Shown here one piece after another: positions 1 through 7,600 of a stretch of DNA of 12,313 bases. Both the position numbers and the translations under genes were made by a program. Position 1 is the first letter of the stretch. The number at the start of each line of letters is the position of its first letter. Source of the stretch: Phoronis ovalis. Its lineage: Eukaryota; Phoronida; Phoronidae. Location: positions 1 to 12,313 of the forward strand of contig JAOXYB010046192.1 of the NCBI GenBank assembly GCA_028565635.1. The letters run 5' to 3'. The notes under the pieces were generated by a model, which had not been told where the DNA came from, searched no databases, and saw only the letters and a program-made list of their open reading frames with translations.

Positions 1-270
1 ATTAATGTAAAATCTTGTAACTTCTAAGATATAATAATACTATTTATTATTATTATTATTATATCTCAGATATCAAACATCTCTAAGAATTCATTAGCCC
101 GTTATTACAACAAAAATACTTTTACTACGTGTATAACAAACAGTGTACAGTAAAACCTAGATTAACAGACTTTGTTATACTTATAACAGAATAGTTTGCT
201 ACCAGTATAGTACCAGTATCACTTTTGTAAAATATTGTTAAAGCTGCATAATTGTATGTGTATGACTTAC
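1..270 (-). other. PEX3 intron 5 (partial), with an ATT microsatellite
   Basis: AT-rich sequence downstream of PEX3 exon 5. I searched the minus strand for the next PEX3 block and saw none. The only structure is an ATT/TTA trinucleotide run at about 43-63. Confidence 0.7.
43..63. repeat. ATT trinucleotide microsatellite
   Basis: Six to seven uninterrupted TTA/ATT units, intronic to PEX3. Confidence 0.8.
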
Positions 271-392
271 TGTTCCATTTCTTCCCATGAAGTTATCTAC
301 ATACATATATCCACCAATGATGTTTAACTGCACACGTAATAACAACACTACCATACAACTGCTGTACACAGCACAAATAGTTCGTGTGAAAC
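271..392 (-). CDS. PEX3: PEX3 exon 5
   Basis: Encodes residues 111-151, with [17 protein letters not shown] and [10 protein letters not shown], a strongly conserved hydrophobic helix region. The acceptor TTTTTATAG is on the minus strand at 401-393, and the donor GTAAGT is a perfect match to consensus. The next exon, expected to be in phase 0, is not visible in 1-270 and should lie off the window. Confidence 0.92.
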
Positions 393-2641
393 CTATAAAA
401 ACATAATCACATATAATGAAATGTTAAAAACAGATACCACAAGAACATGAATAATAAAATGTTAAATGTACAAGACTTTTGTATTTTTGGAGAAACAAAC
501 ACAAATATATCATACATCATTTAACAAATACAAAAACACTAACAAATACAGTTCCAGCAAATACTGGCACCATACCAACATTATCAAAACATCAAACACA
601 GTCTTTCAACTGAGTTCTACATGTGCAGCACTAAGTGAAGAATACAGTTATTTTCCATGATGAACTCTTCAGATGTTCATTATTCTTATATTTTGTACAC
701 TGTGTGTTTTGAATTTTACAAACTAACAGCATGTAAAGCAACAGCTTATGAATGGCTGGATGGACAATCTCTCATGAAAATTATTGTAATAACTTATAAT
801 CAATAACTTAATCATACTTGATATTTTCAGTTGTTCCCAAAGCTGGATCCTGTTGGCAGGTTTGTGTTTTAAGTGTTCTGTTAGAGTTTCTGTGTCCAGT
901 GCTTTCATTAATGCCTCACGTAAGCTTGGTAACATAGATAAAACTGAAAAAATAAATGTTGCATCATATCCATGCATCCAACTGATAAAACTTGCTCTTT
1001 ACTAATCTCACTGCGTGTTAGACTCTTCTGTCATAACAGACTATTTGTATGTTTTTGGTGGAGCCACCGTCAAGTGAACAAAAACAATTCATTAACAAAC
1101 TGCACATGCTGGGAACGTTTAGGAACATGTTGATGGCGGATCATCAAGTGTATGCAAATAGTCTATTACTATTCATTGTATCGCATTTTCTAATGCTTAT
1201 TACCGGTTATTACTTTTACGATTGAGCATTTCTTTGGTTATATATTCTCCTTTGTGTCAGCATAAAATAAATTTACTCTACCTGTTGTGTTGCATGTTCT
1301 TTGATTGCTGTCAAAATGATGTTGTTTTCTATAAATACAAAAAAAAAACGAATGTATAACTATGATAAATGATACTGTTTTCTATAAATACAAACAAAAA
1401 ACGAATGTATAACTATAAATGATGTTGTTTTCTATAAATACAAACAAAAAATGAATGTATAACTATGATAAATGATACTGTTTTCTATAACTACAAACAA
1501 AAATCGAATGTATAACTATGAATCAAAAACACCATAAATCTTAGAGACAGTAATTATTACTTTACAATTTTGAAAATATTTGTATTCTAAGGATGAGATT
1601 CTAATTATCAATTAACACATAATTATTTGTGTCAAAATAATCATGGTTACTTTTGTAGCTCAGATCTTTATTACAAATAATTTACTTTGCCCGTGCACTA
1701 GAGATAACCAAATACCTTGCATGCTCCAAGTAATCAGCAGCTTCAATATCTTGTATTTCTCTAATTTTCCATTTCGCATATTTCCCAAGTACAATTATAC
1801 CTGTACAAAGGACATTTAAATGCACTAATAAATTTTATACATAGTGTTGAGCTTGAGATGAGTATAAAGACTTCTAGTCCTACTAACAGGCCCAATACTG
1901 ACGATGACATTTTTCATACAGCAATACTACGATGGTTTGTTATTATCAAGCGTAGAAAGTATAAATCTACGCGTGTAAACAAGTCAGACAGTTAAATATC
2001 AGTGAAAATCAATGTAGAAGCCATTACGGTCGCTTTGTATTTTAAAATTGAGCTAAATACTTGTAAAATTTAACCAATGTTGTGCCACAAGTAATATATA
2101 TATAATTTTTCATGTGATAATAATAAACTAAGACCATCGGGGCATTGCTGAGTGAGAATTTTCAATGTTTTTGTGAATTTTGAAGGACAATACGTTGACG
2201 ATTATTTGAGTATGAAAGTATTATTATGACCAATATGTCAGATATTGTGGTCGGCCTATATTAATTATTGCAATGTCTTTAAACATTGCAATAATAATGA
2301 ATAATATAGCACTAGTTATTAAACTTAAAGACTCCATCATTCAACAAATTGCACTGAATATCTGGATTAATCCTCGAAGTTGATCAGTTGAAGCACGGAA
2401 GTAACATTTTTCTTAATGTCCACTGACGTACCAGGGTAGCTATAGTAACATAGCCAGGTTCAGGTCCTGGGCATAACAAGCCAACTCCAGGGTCAAAGTG
2501 ACATTGTCATTGACATTGGGGAGGTTTATATTATAATTACAATCAAATTCTGGGTCTTTTAACGTTACCTCCAACAACAGCACCACCGAAAAAGAACTTC
2601 CTTCTGTGACGTTTAACAAAGTTCCACACACCACGAATCAT
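271..2641 (-). CDS. PEX3: PEX3, peroxisomal biogenesis factor 3 (5' part, exons 1-5)
   Basis: PEX3 is the peroxisomal membrane anchor that docks the chaperone PEX19 carrying newly made peroxisomal membrane proteins. Five coding exons read right to left: 2641-2569, 1800-1716, 1328-1282, 943-818 and 392-271. They total 453 nt (151 residues), with GT-AG boundaries and continuous phase. The start [15 protein letters not shown] has the basic cluster that precedes the family's N-terminal membrane segment, here about residues 16-33. [19 protein letters not shown] and [10 protein letters not shown] are close to the human protein as I remember it, with no gap needed. Trp104, the residue known to contact PEX19, falls at exactly position 104. 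Human PEX3 is about 373 residues, so the C-terminal 60% lies off the left edge. It is divergent to PARPBP. No frame break or stop is seen. Confidence 0.95.
393..817 (-). other. PEX3 intron 4
   Basis: 425 nt between exons 4 and 5. A plus-strand open frame at 466-660 is Lys/Asn/Thr/Ser-rich translation of A-rich intron and shows no family features. Nothing else is seen. Confidence 0.75.
818..943 (-). CDS. PEX3: PEX3 exon 4 (PEX19-contact region)
   Basis: Encodes residues 69-111, including [14 protein letters not shown] and RIQLWEQLK with Trp104. Acceptor TTTTTTCAG, donor GTATGA. The frame stays open beyond the donor to about 723, but that extension shows no PEX3 similarity. The phase-correct continuation is exon 5. 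Confidence 0.92.
944..1281 (-). other. PEX3 intron 3, with a possible small inverted-repeat element
   Basis: 338 nt. Contains a pair of 13-nt inverted repeats (1038-1050 and 1152-1164), listed separately. No coding signal. Confidence 0.75.
1038..1164. repeat. Inverted-repeat pair, possible small MITE remnant
   Basis: AGACTATTTGTAT at 1038-1050 and ATGCAAATAGTCT at 1152-1164 are inverted copies matching at 12 of 13 positions, 101 nt apart. The interior has a small GGTGG/CCACC hairpin near 1060-1072. No target-site duplication is obvious, so the mobile-element interpretation is weak. Confidence 0.35.
1282..1328 (-). CDS. PEX3: PEX3 exon 3 (47-nt small exon)
   Basis: Encodes residues 53-69 and carries [12 protein letters not shown], the best-matching PEX3 block in this exon. 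The acceptor TTTATAG lies inside a tandem repeat array that supplies further copies of the same acceptor upstream. The donor is GTAGAG. Too short to appear as an ORF; recognised from the residue match and from phase with exons 2 and 4. Confidence 0.92.
1318..1523. repeat. Tandem repeat, four 50-53 nt units, overlapping the PEX3 exon 3 acceptor
   Basis: Units are at 1318-1370, 1371-1420, 1421-1473 and 1474-1523. Units 1 and 3 begin GATGTTG and are 53 nt; units 2 and 4 begin GATACTG and are 50 nt. The array is therefore a 103-nt dimer present twice. Unit 1 covers the first 11 nt of PEX3 exon 3 and its splice acceptor, and the other units carry the same pyrimidine tract and TATAG acceptor into the intron. 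The likely history is duplication of the acceptor region to a dimer, then duplication of the dimer. Confidence 0.92.
1329..1715 (-). other. PEX3 intron 2
   Basis: 387 nt between exons 2 and 3. The exon-3-proximal half is the tandem array. The remainder (1524-1715) is AT-rich with no recognisable feature. Confidence 0.75.
1716..1800 (-). CDS. PEX3: PEX3 exon 2
   Basis: Encodes residues 25-53 (Gly25 and Arg53 are split by introns). It contains [13 protein letters not shown] and [10 protein letters not shown], which correspond to the juxtamembrane helix of PEX3. The acceptor reads TTTGTACAG and the donor GTATTTGG. Length is 85 nt, with both junction phases matching their neighbours. Confidence 0.93.
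1801..2568 (-). other. PEX3 intron 1
   Basis: 768 nt. Holds a perfect 13-bp-stem hairpin (2264-2295) and a 7-bp inverted pair GCGTAGA/TCTACGC near 1950-1972. No exon or coding signal on either strand. Confidence 0.75.
2264..2295. repeat. Perfect inverted repeat, 13-bp stem with 6-nt loop
   Basis: ATTATTGCAATGT at 2264-2276 and its exact reverse complement at 2283-2295. Intronic and AT-rich; possibly the core of an old palindromic element. No thymine-tract terminator context and no known function. Confidence 0.8.
2569..2641 (-). CDS. PEX3: PEX3 exon 1 (start codon, basic cluster, start of membrane segment)
   Basis: Encodes residues 1-24 and the first base of Gly25. ATG is the complement of 2639-2641. 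The KRHRRK cluster (residues 10-15) is followed by the hydrophobic, glycine-rich stretch FFFGGAVVG. The donor is GTAACG at 2568-2563. An open frame on the same strand at 2440-2634 is an out-of-frame shadow of this exon. Confidence 0.93.
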
Positions 2642-2648
2642 GATTCGT
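2633..2648. repeat. 16-bp perfect palindrome covering the PEX3 start codon
   Basis: ACGAATCATGATTCGT equals its own reverse complement, and the PEX3 ATG (2641-2639, minus strand) sits at its centre. The plus strand therefore also has an ATG at the same place, but no gene follows it. May be chance or a dyad protein-binding site. Confidence 0.85.
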
Positions 2649-3000
2649 TAGCGATATAACCAGAATCTGTGAAAACTGTCACATTTTAGAAAGAACCTTA
2701 CAAGAACTGGTCCAATCTTCTTTTATCATGCAGTTTAGATTGTAGCGCTACCTAGCGGCTACACACTATTTTGGTAATTTTACAGCCACAGTTGAACAGG
2801 CGTTCTTATAAACCATTGAAATTAAAAGCATTTAGTTTAGTTGTTAAACCTGCATCTACTAAAAATTTAAGAGCCAACATAACTGCGACATATTCAATAC
2901 AAAAAAAGACCACCAAAAAAGTGTTTATTTTGTCTCTGCATATTCACAACAGGTGCGTGTTTTGATTGGTTGAGAAATGGGTCAAACAGTTTAAAAGTCT
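2642..3000. promoter_or_regulatory. Putative bidirectional PEX3/PARPBP promoter
   Basis: Head-to-head interval between the PEX3 start codon and the probable first exon of PARPBP. Visible sites are CCAAT at 2712-2716, an inverted CCAAT (ATTGG) at 2965-2969, a GC-richer near-palindrome around 2741-2763 (core GTAGCGCTAC), and GCCGCGAAA at 3001-3009, which on the minus strand reads TTTCGCGGC, an E2F-like site. CCAAT plus E2F-type sites fit a cell-cycle-controlled gene such as PARPBP. This is inferred from arrangement and short motifs; no TATA box is convincing. A 64-codon open frame at 2771-2965 shows no family features and is treated as chance. Confidence 0.5.
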
Positions 3001-3063
3001 GCCGCGAAATAACAAAGGAGTGAAAGCAAGTGGAACTGGTTATTTTTGGAGAGGCAGCAGGCT
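2990..3063 (+). other. PARPBP: Candidate non-coding first exon of PARPBP
   Basis: The sequence just past the E2F-like site ends in a strong donor, GCT|GTAAGTG at 3063/3064, the best-looking donor upstream of the PARPBP start. It would pair with the acceptor at 4501-4504. The 5' boundary is a guess and no transcript evidence is available. Confidence 0.35.
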
Positions 3064-3333
3064 GTAAGTGTTATTTATTTATATTTATGCTCAACAGTTA
3101 TTTCTAAATTTCATACAACTCTTTGGTTTTAAAGAGGACAAGCTGAATCTGTGAATTGGGCTTTTCATAAATCCATAATCAATATTCGATCCTGAAATTG
3201 AGACAGATTAGGGTATAAATCTCCATGTATTAAATTTACGCATCAAAGCACTAGATCGGGCGCCAGATTCTAATCTATTAATGGAATGACAAAGAACGAC
3301 ACAAAATAGATGTTTTAAATACGCAATCAATAC

Positions 3334-3341
3334 ATCTTTTG
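3334..3341. repeat. Left target-site duplication of the foldback element
   Basis: ATCTTTTG, identical to 4093-4100, immediately outside the terminal CCCGG. A perfect copy suggests a fairly recent insertion. It does not fit the usual hAT target pattern (no A at position 7). Confidence 0.85.
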
Positions 3342-4092
3342 CCCGGAGGGGGTACGTACTCGAGTTTTTTTGACTGCGGGGATGTGCCACGGAACCCAAT
3401 CCAAAATTTTAGCTTGTGCCTTGTGCCCGGGGGGGTACTCGAGGGATTTTTTGGTGGGGGTGTGCAGCCCAGTTAAAAATTTTGGATTTGCACTGTATAC
3501 TTCTTATACTGTATTTTTTTGGATTGCTACCGTAAAGAAATTCAAAAATTTGGATTGCTACCCACTGCTTACAGCAATATAATTTGGATTAATTTTAGGT
3601 TTGTATCCGTAAAACGATTTTTTGAATTTGGGTTGTATCAGTCAGTTTGCATAAAAATGGATTGCTACTCAAATATTTTAAAATTTTGGATTGCTACCCT
3701 AAAATTTCAAAAAATTTGGATTGGGTTTGCTACCACAAGCTAAAATTTTGGATTGGGTTCCGCGGCACAAAAAACCTTGAGTACCCCCCACCGGGCCTTG
3801 TGGTAGCAAACCCAATCCAATTTTTTTGAAATTGTAGGGTAACACTTCAAATTTTATGAAATATAAGGGTAGTAATCCAAAATTTTAAAATATTTGAGTA
3901 TAGCAATCCATTTCTACGCAAACTGACTGATACGGCAAAGTTATTTGCTGTAAGCAGTGGGTAGCAATCCAAATATATGAATTTCTTTACGGTAGCAATC
4001 CAAAACAATACAGTAAAAAGTATACAATCCAAATCCAATTTTCAACTGGGTTGCACGCCCCCACCAAAAAATAACTTGAGTACCCCCCCGGG
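3342..4092. mobile_element. 751-bp non-autonomous foldback DNA transposon (MITE-like)
   Basis: The ends are inverted: CCCGGAGGGGGTAC at the left and GTACCCCCCCGGG at the right, flanked by the 8-bp direct duplication ATCTTTTG (3334-3341 and 4093-4100). Two further terminal-repeat copies lie inside, at 3426-3443 and 3779-3795. The main stem pairs 3426-3739 with 3797-4092 over most of its length. Its loop, 3734-3770, is instead complementary at 34 of 35 positions to 3383-3417, outside the stem. The arms carry a recurring GGATTGCTAC motif, four times exactly in the left arm. No transposase is encoded. An 8-bp duplication occurs in the hAT and P superfamilies among others; I cannot assign the family. 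Confidence 0.85.
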
Positions 4093-4100
4093 ATCTTTTG
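4093..4100. repeat. Right target-site duplication of the foldback element
   Basis: ATCTTTTG immediately after the terminal CCGGG, identical to the left copy. Confidence 0.85.
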
Positions 4101-4240
4101 ATTGTGAAATGCCCCCAGGAAAATGGCACACATTTTTTTTTTAGTTTAAAGAAATATCTGACTGCAGTCAATTGTGGTATTCATTTTTTATCTAGTCTTT
4201 GACACAGTCTTGGGACTATTAATATATAATGTCACAAAAT

Positions 4241-4409
4241 AAGTCAAAAATTTGTTTTAAAATGAATACACATATTAATTATAGGATAGAAATTTATCTA
4301 GGGATCAAAAATTATATATTATACAACTCAATTTGCAATTTAACTACTGCACAGTTTTAAGAAAATTAAAAATAACACATTTTAACCAAAAAAAAAAAAA
4401 TACAAGGGT
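4241..4409 (+). repeat. Diverged dispersed repeat, copy A
   Basis: Shares ordered blocks with 10184-10270: AAGTCAAAA, then ATAGGATAGAAATTTATCTAGG (4281-4302) against a near-identical block at 10199-10222, then AACTCAATTT, then ACAAGGGT. Same orientation in both copies. Probably two old copies of one interspersed repeat; ends not defined. Confidence 0.5.
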
Positions 4410-4504
4410 ATGTTTACGTTGTTTGTTGGTTTTGACCTAGTTTTATGTATCCTAGTTTTGACTAGCTGATTCAATAGACTATCAACAGTTATTTATTATT
4501 ACAG

Positions 4505-4558
4505 CCTTCTACCAAACTTAGTGTAGTGGTTCTCTTATAGAGGAGTAACTTACTCAAC
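4505..4558 (+). other. PARPBP: PARPBP 5'-UTR portion of the start-codon exon
   Basis: Follows an acceptor-like ATTATTACAG (4495-4504) and runs to the ATG at 4559. The bases before the ATG are CTCAAC, an acceptable animal initiation context except at position -3 (A in CAACATG is favourable). It contains in-frame stops, so coding does not extend upstream. Confidence 0.45.
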
Positions 4559-4670
4559 ATGGCCCCTGAATCCTCTGTTACATTTGTATCTGCTGTGAAT
4601 GATGACCTTGAGTCTGCTAGACTGATTCTTGAGCATATTTCTAATGAACAAATTAATAAAGGAAAAGAAG
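4559..4670 (+). CDS. PARPBP: PARPBP exon 1 (start codon)
   Basis: Residues 1-37 and the first base of Asp38, beginning MAPESSVTFVSAVNDD. The donor is GTACTT. It has no match to the human N terminus, which starts later. It is accepted because the frame is open, the ATG is the first available and the phase joins exon 2 correctly. A later start at the Met in SFMGLF (exon 2) is the alternative. Confidence 0.7.
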
Positions 4671-7600
4671 GTACTTCTACTGTTTTTGATTTGCATACTG
4701 CACATTTTTAAAGTAGTTTCTTGGTATCAGTATAGCCAGTGTTTTATCCTTGCATAATCTGAAGTTTAAAATGTGTGACTGGTCACATAAATCATTATAT
4801 CCATTTTTCTTTTCAAATAAGTATTTGGCATTTGTACCATGTAAAATGTGGTCAGTAAATTTATATCAGAATATTTATTCAATGAATGCTGTACATTCTT
4901 TCCATGAGGTCATCGTTGTTTATTTATTTTTCAGATAACAAACAAATCAATGTCCTCCTTGGAAGGGATGCTGATTTTGCTGCCAGTGATGCAAATGCAT
5001 TATCATTCAGCTCATTCATGGGATTGTTTGTCTGGTTATACAGAAAGTTTGGGATTCAAAGAAATGACCGAGTCTCTATCATCAATCAGGAAGATCAACT
5101 AGTTGTATTGCAGCTATGTTTGGCTGAGGCTAATAAACAGGTATTGCTGGAAAGAAGACTGTTCTGTCTTTTTTATAGTATTGTTAAATCAGAAAATCAA
5201 CTGACTTTATACAGAATGTGAATAGATTTATCTACTACATTATTATTGAAGTATTCAGACAAGTCACTAATCTTTCGCTGTAATTGACTTATAAAAAGAA
5301 GCACATTTGTATGTTGCATAAGCGGGTGGTGTTTTGCATCTATTGCATATGTGATGATATTTAACGGGATATTTTATCAAGATTAAGTGGTGCATCCACT
5401 GTCAGTGATATATCTCGAAATTAGACCACAGCCATCAACACAACAAATGTACATGGTTTTGCAAAGAAACATGAAAAATAATGAATTCAAAATTGACAAG
5501 CTGCACAACAGTCAGAATAAGAGATTATAAACATGTATCATGAAAAATTTGTTGTATTTTTTCCAGGATACTGGTGAGTTTGATGTAGAAATGAGCCAGG
5601 TTATACATATGAACAATATTCTTATTCAACAAAAGCTTGGATTACCCTCCTCAGACGACATTCCTATAAATGTTCAGAATCTATACAGCGAGTTCCTTCA
5701 AGAATCTAACAGTGTCGATTATATGGATGTGGTTCATGGTGTTAAAGAAGAACTATCAAAAAACGAAGAACTACAGCAATTCCTACATTCCTTAAATGTG
5801 ATCTCATTTTATACACCAATGGAATCTAATGATGTAGAGGTAACCTTTTTTTAAAAGTGAAATTGAACGCATAAAGCACTGAGACATGTTGGAGTATATA
5901 TGAGATATAAAAAAATAACTTTTTAACGTGACATTTTGAATGTTATGATATTTCATGCAAACAGAAAATAAATTAAGAACATTTCTTACTTCATAATGTA
6001 TGTACTAGTTTTATAATATATATATTTTCAATTTGTTTTAGGTTCAAGCTCTGGAGATTTTAACTGAGAAGAAACTGATTATTAAAGCCAGTGTAGAAAT
6101 GATGTTAGATTGTACAGAAATTACAGGGATCAATTCATGTCAAGTTACTCTAGAAGAGGCCATGCAACTAAAATTGGAGTGCACTAAGAGTAACAAACTC
6201 TCTGTTACAGAGGTATCAATTATTAATCAATAATTTATTATTTTATTCTGACATTTGTTTATAAGAAAAGATTGCTTCTGTAGTTTTTGTTTTAAATGTA
6301 ATTTCTGTCATATTTTCATTTCTTTTAAAAAATATGCAGAAAAAGAGCAGCAAATGCATGGTTGTATATATATATGATATATTAGTACTCAAAATATCTC
6401 TTCTACTCCAATCTTTCTGACTATGTACACATTTTGTAAGGAAGAAAAAACTGCTTCACTGGTACAACAAATTGTGATTAATTTATTATTCATATTTTCA
6501 GGATTATGTTCAAGAAGTGATCATATCGTATATGCAGTTATTAGTCAATTCTCGCAGTGAAGTTGCCCTGGCAAGAGTCATCAACATACCTGACAGAGAG
6601 CTGGATCACATTGCATTTACTGCACTAAAGAGAGAAGCTAAAACTAAATCAATGCCAATGTATCAGGTAAGGCCACTACAACAATGCATCTACAAGGTGA
6701 ACATACTGTGCATGTTATTATAAATTAACACCTGCAATGTTTGTGTTAGTGCTTAAATGTTTGACATGACAGCTACCATTACCAGTCTTGTGATTAAGGG
6801 ATTGAGAGAGAACAAGACTAGAAGATGCAGGCTTATGCATGTGATGTGTTATAATATCATTAAATCTAATTCATTTGAAGAATGGAGTTTTCTTGTTTCA
6901 GACGGCCGCCTCTTTTATCATGAGAATTCGGCTTGGTGGCAAAGGATATGCTCCAGATCCAGAGTCCCCTATAGGACAACATGTTAAAGGTTTAGGGGAG
7001 TTTGTGGATTTTATGCACAAGTTACAGACTGTAGTAGAAGAGGAACCAAATTCCAGGTACAATCACGAATGTCAATCGTTTTCCTTTTTTAGGCTGTTCC
7101 CTTGCACATTAGTACAATAGAGGGCCTGCTTTTACCACCCACTTACTCTTCCCTATTTCCATCCCACTTTCCCTATAAATAAATTAGCTTGTCCATAGAT
7201 AAAACTTTTCCTAACCCTCTATTTTCATGCACTCCCCTATCCTAATAATTTAACTATTATCGATTCTCTTCATGGGAAATGTTGAACTGCTGCTATCCTC
7301 TCAGAATATTAATGCTAATTTGATGACATTTTGGCTTAGTTCAGTATAATAAAAAATAACTGAAATTAAATGGAAGAAATAGCTTTAGTATCAGTAATCT
7401 TCTGTCAGAGAATTTACTGAAAATCTGTATCTATATGAGAAGTCTTTCATAGGGTATTTGAATATGTATGCTTGTTAATGAAAAATTATGTATTGATATT
7501 GCAAAGTTTTTCGTTTAACTTATTCCAAATATTATTTCGCATTAGTTCGGCTGTGAATCGAGTGATAAACAACATTAAGAATATCATTCTGAAAAGTAAA

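Larger units (their letters stand above)
3064..4504 (+). other. Probable PARPBP 5'-UTR intron carrying a foldback transposon
   Basis: Bounded by GTAAGTG and ATTATTACAG. Apart from the foldback element (3342-4092) it contains AT-rich sequence, a TGACTGCAGTCA palindrome at 4159-4170 and a diverged repeat from 4241. Open frames here on both strands (3208-4171) are translations of the transposon arms and look non-coding. Confidence 0.4.

Noticed and set aside
466-660. 64-codon plus-strand open frame in PEX3 intron 4
   Set aside because: Low-complexity Lys/Asn/Thr/Ser content with no splice context or family similarity.
723-817. Continuation of the PEX3 exon 4 frame to a stop, suggesting a truncated PEX3
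   Set aside because: The donor GTATGA at 817-812 joins in phase to exon 5 at 392, which restores strong PEX3 similarity; the read-through residues do not match.
2440-2634. 64-codon minus-strand open frame
   Set aside because: Overlaps PEX3 exon 1 in another frame and continues into its intron; a shadow.
2771-2965. 64-codon plus-strand open frame in the intergenic promoter region
   Set aside because: No recognisable features, basic composition from A-rich DNA, and it lies upstream of the likely PARPBP first exon.
4159-4170. TGACTGCAGTCA palindrome as a transposon end
   Set aside because: Outside the duplicated target site of the foldback element and without a partner copy.
3208-4171. Several overlapping open frames on both strands rich in repeated Leu-Asp-Cys-Tyr-type words
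   Set aside because: They are translations of the recurring GGATTGCTAC words in the foldback arms; all frames are equally open and none resembles a transposase.
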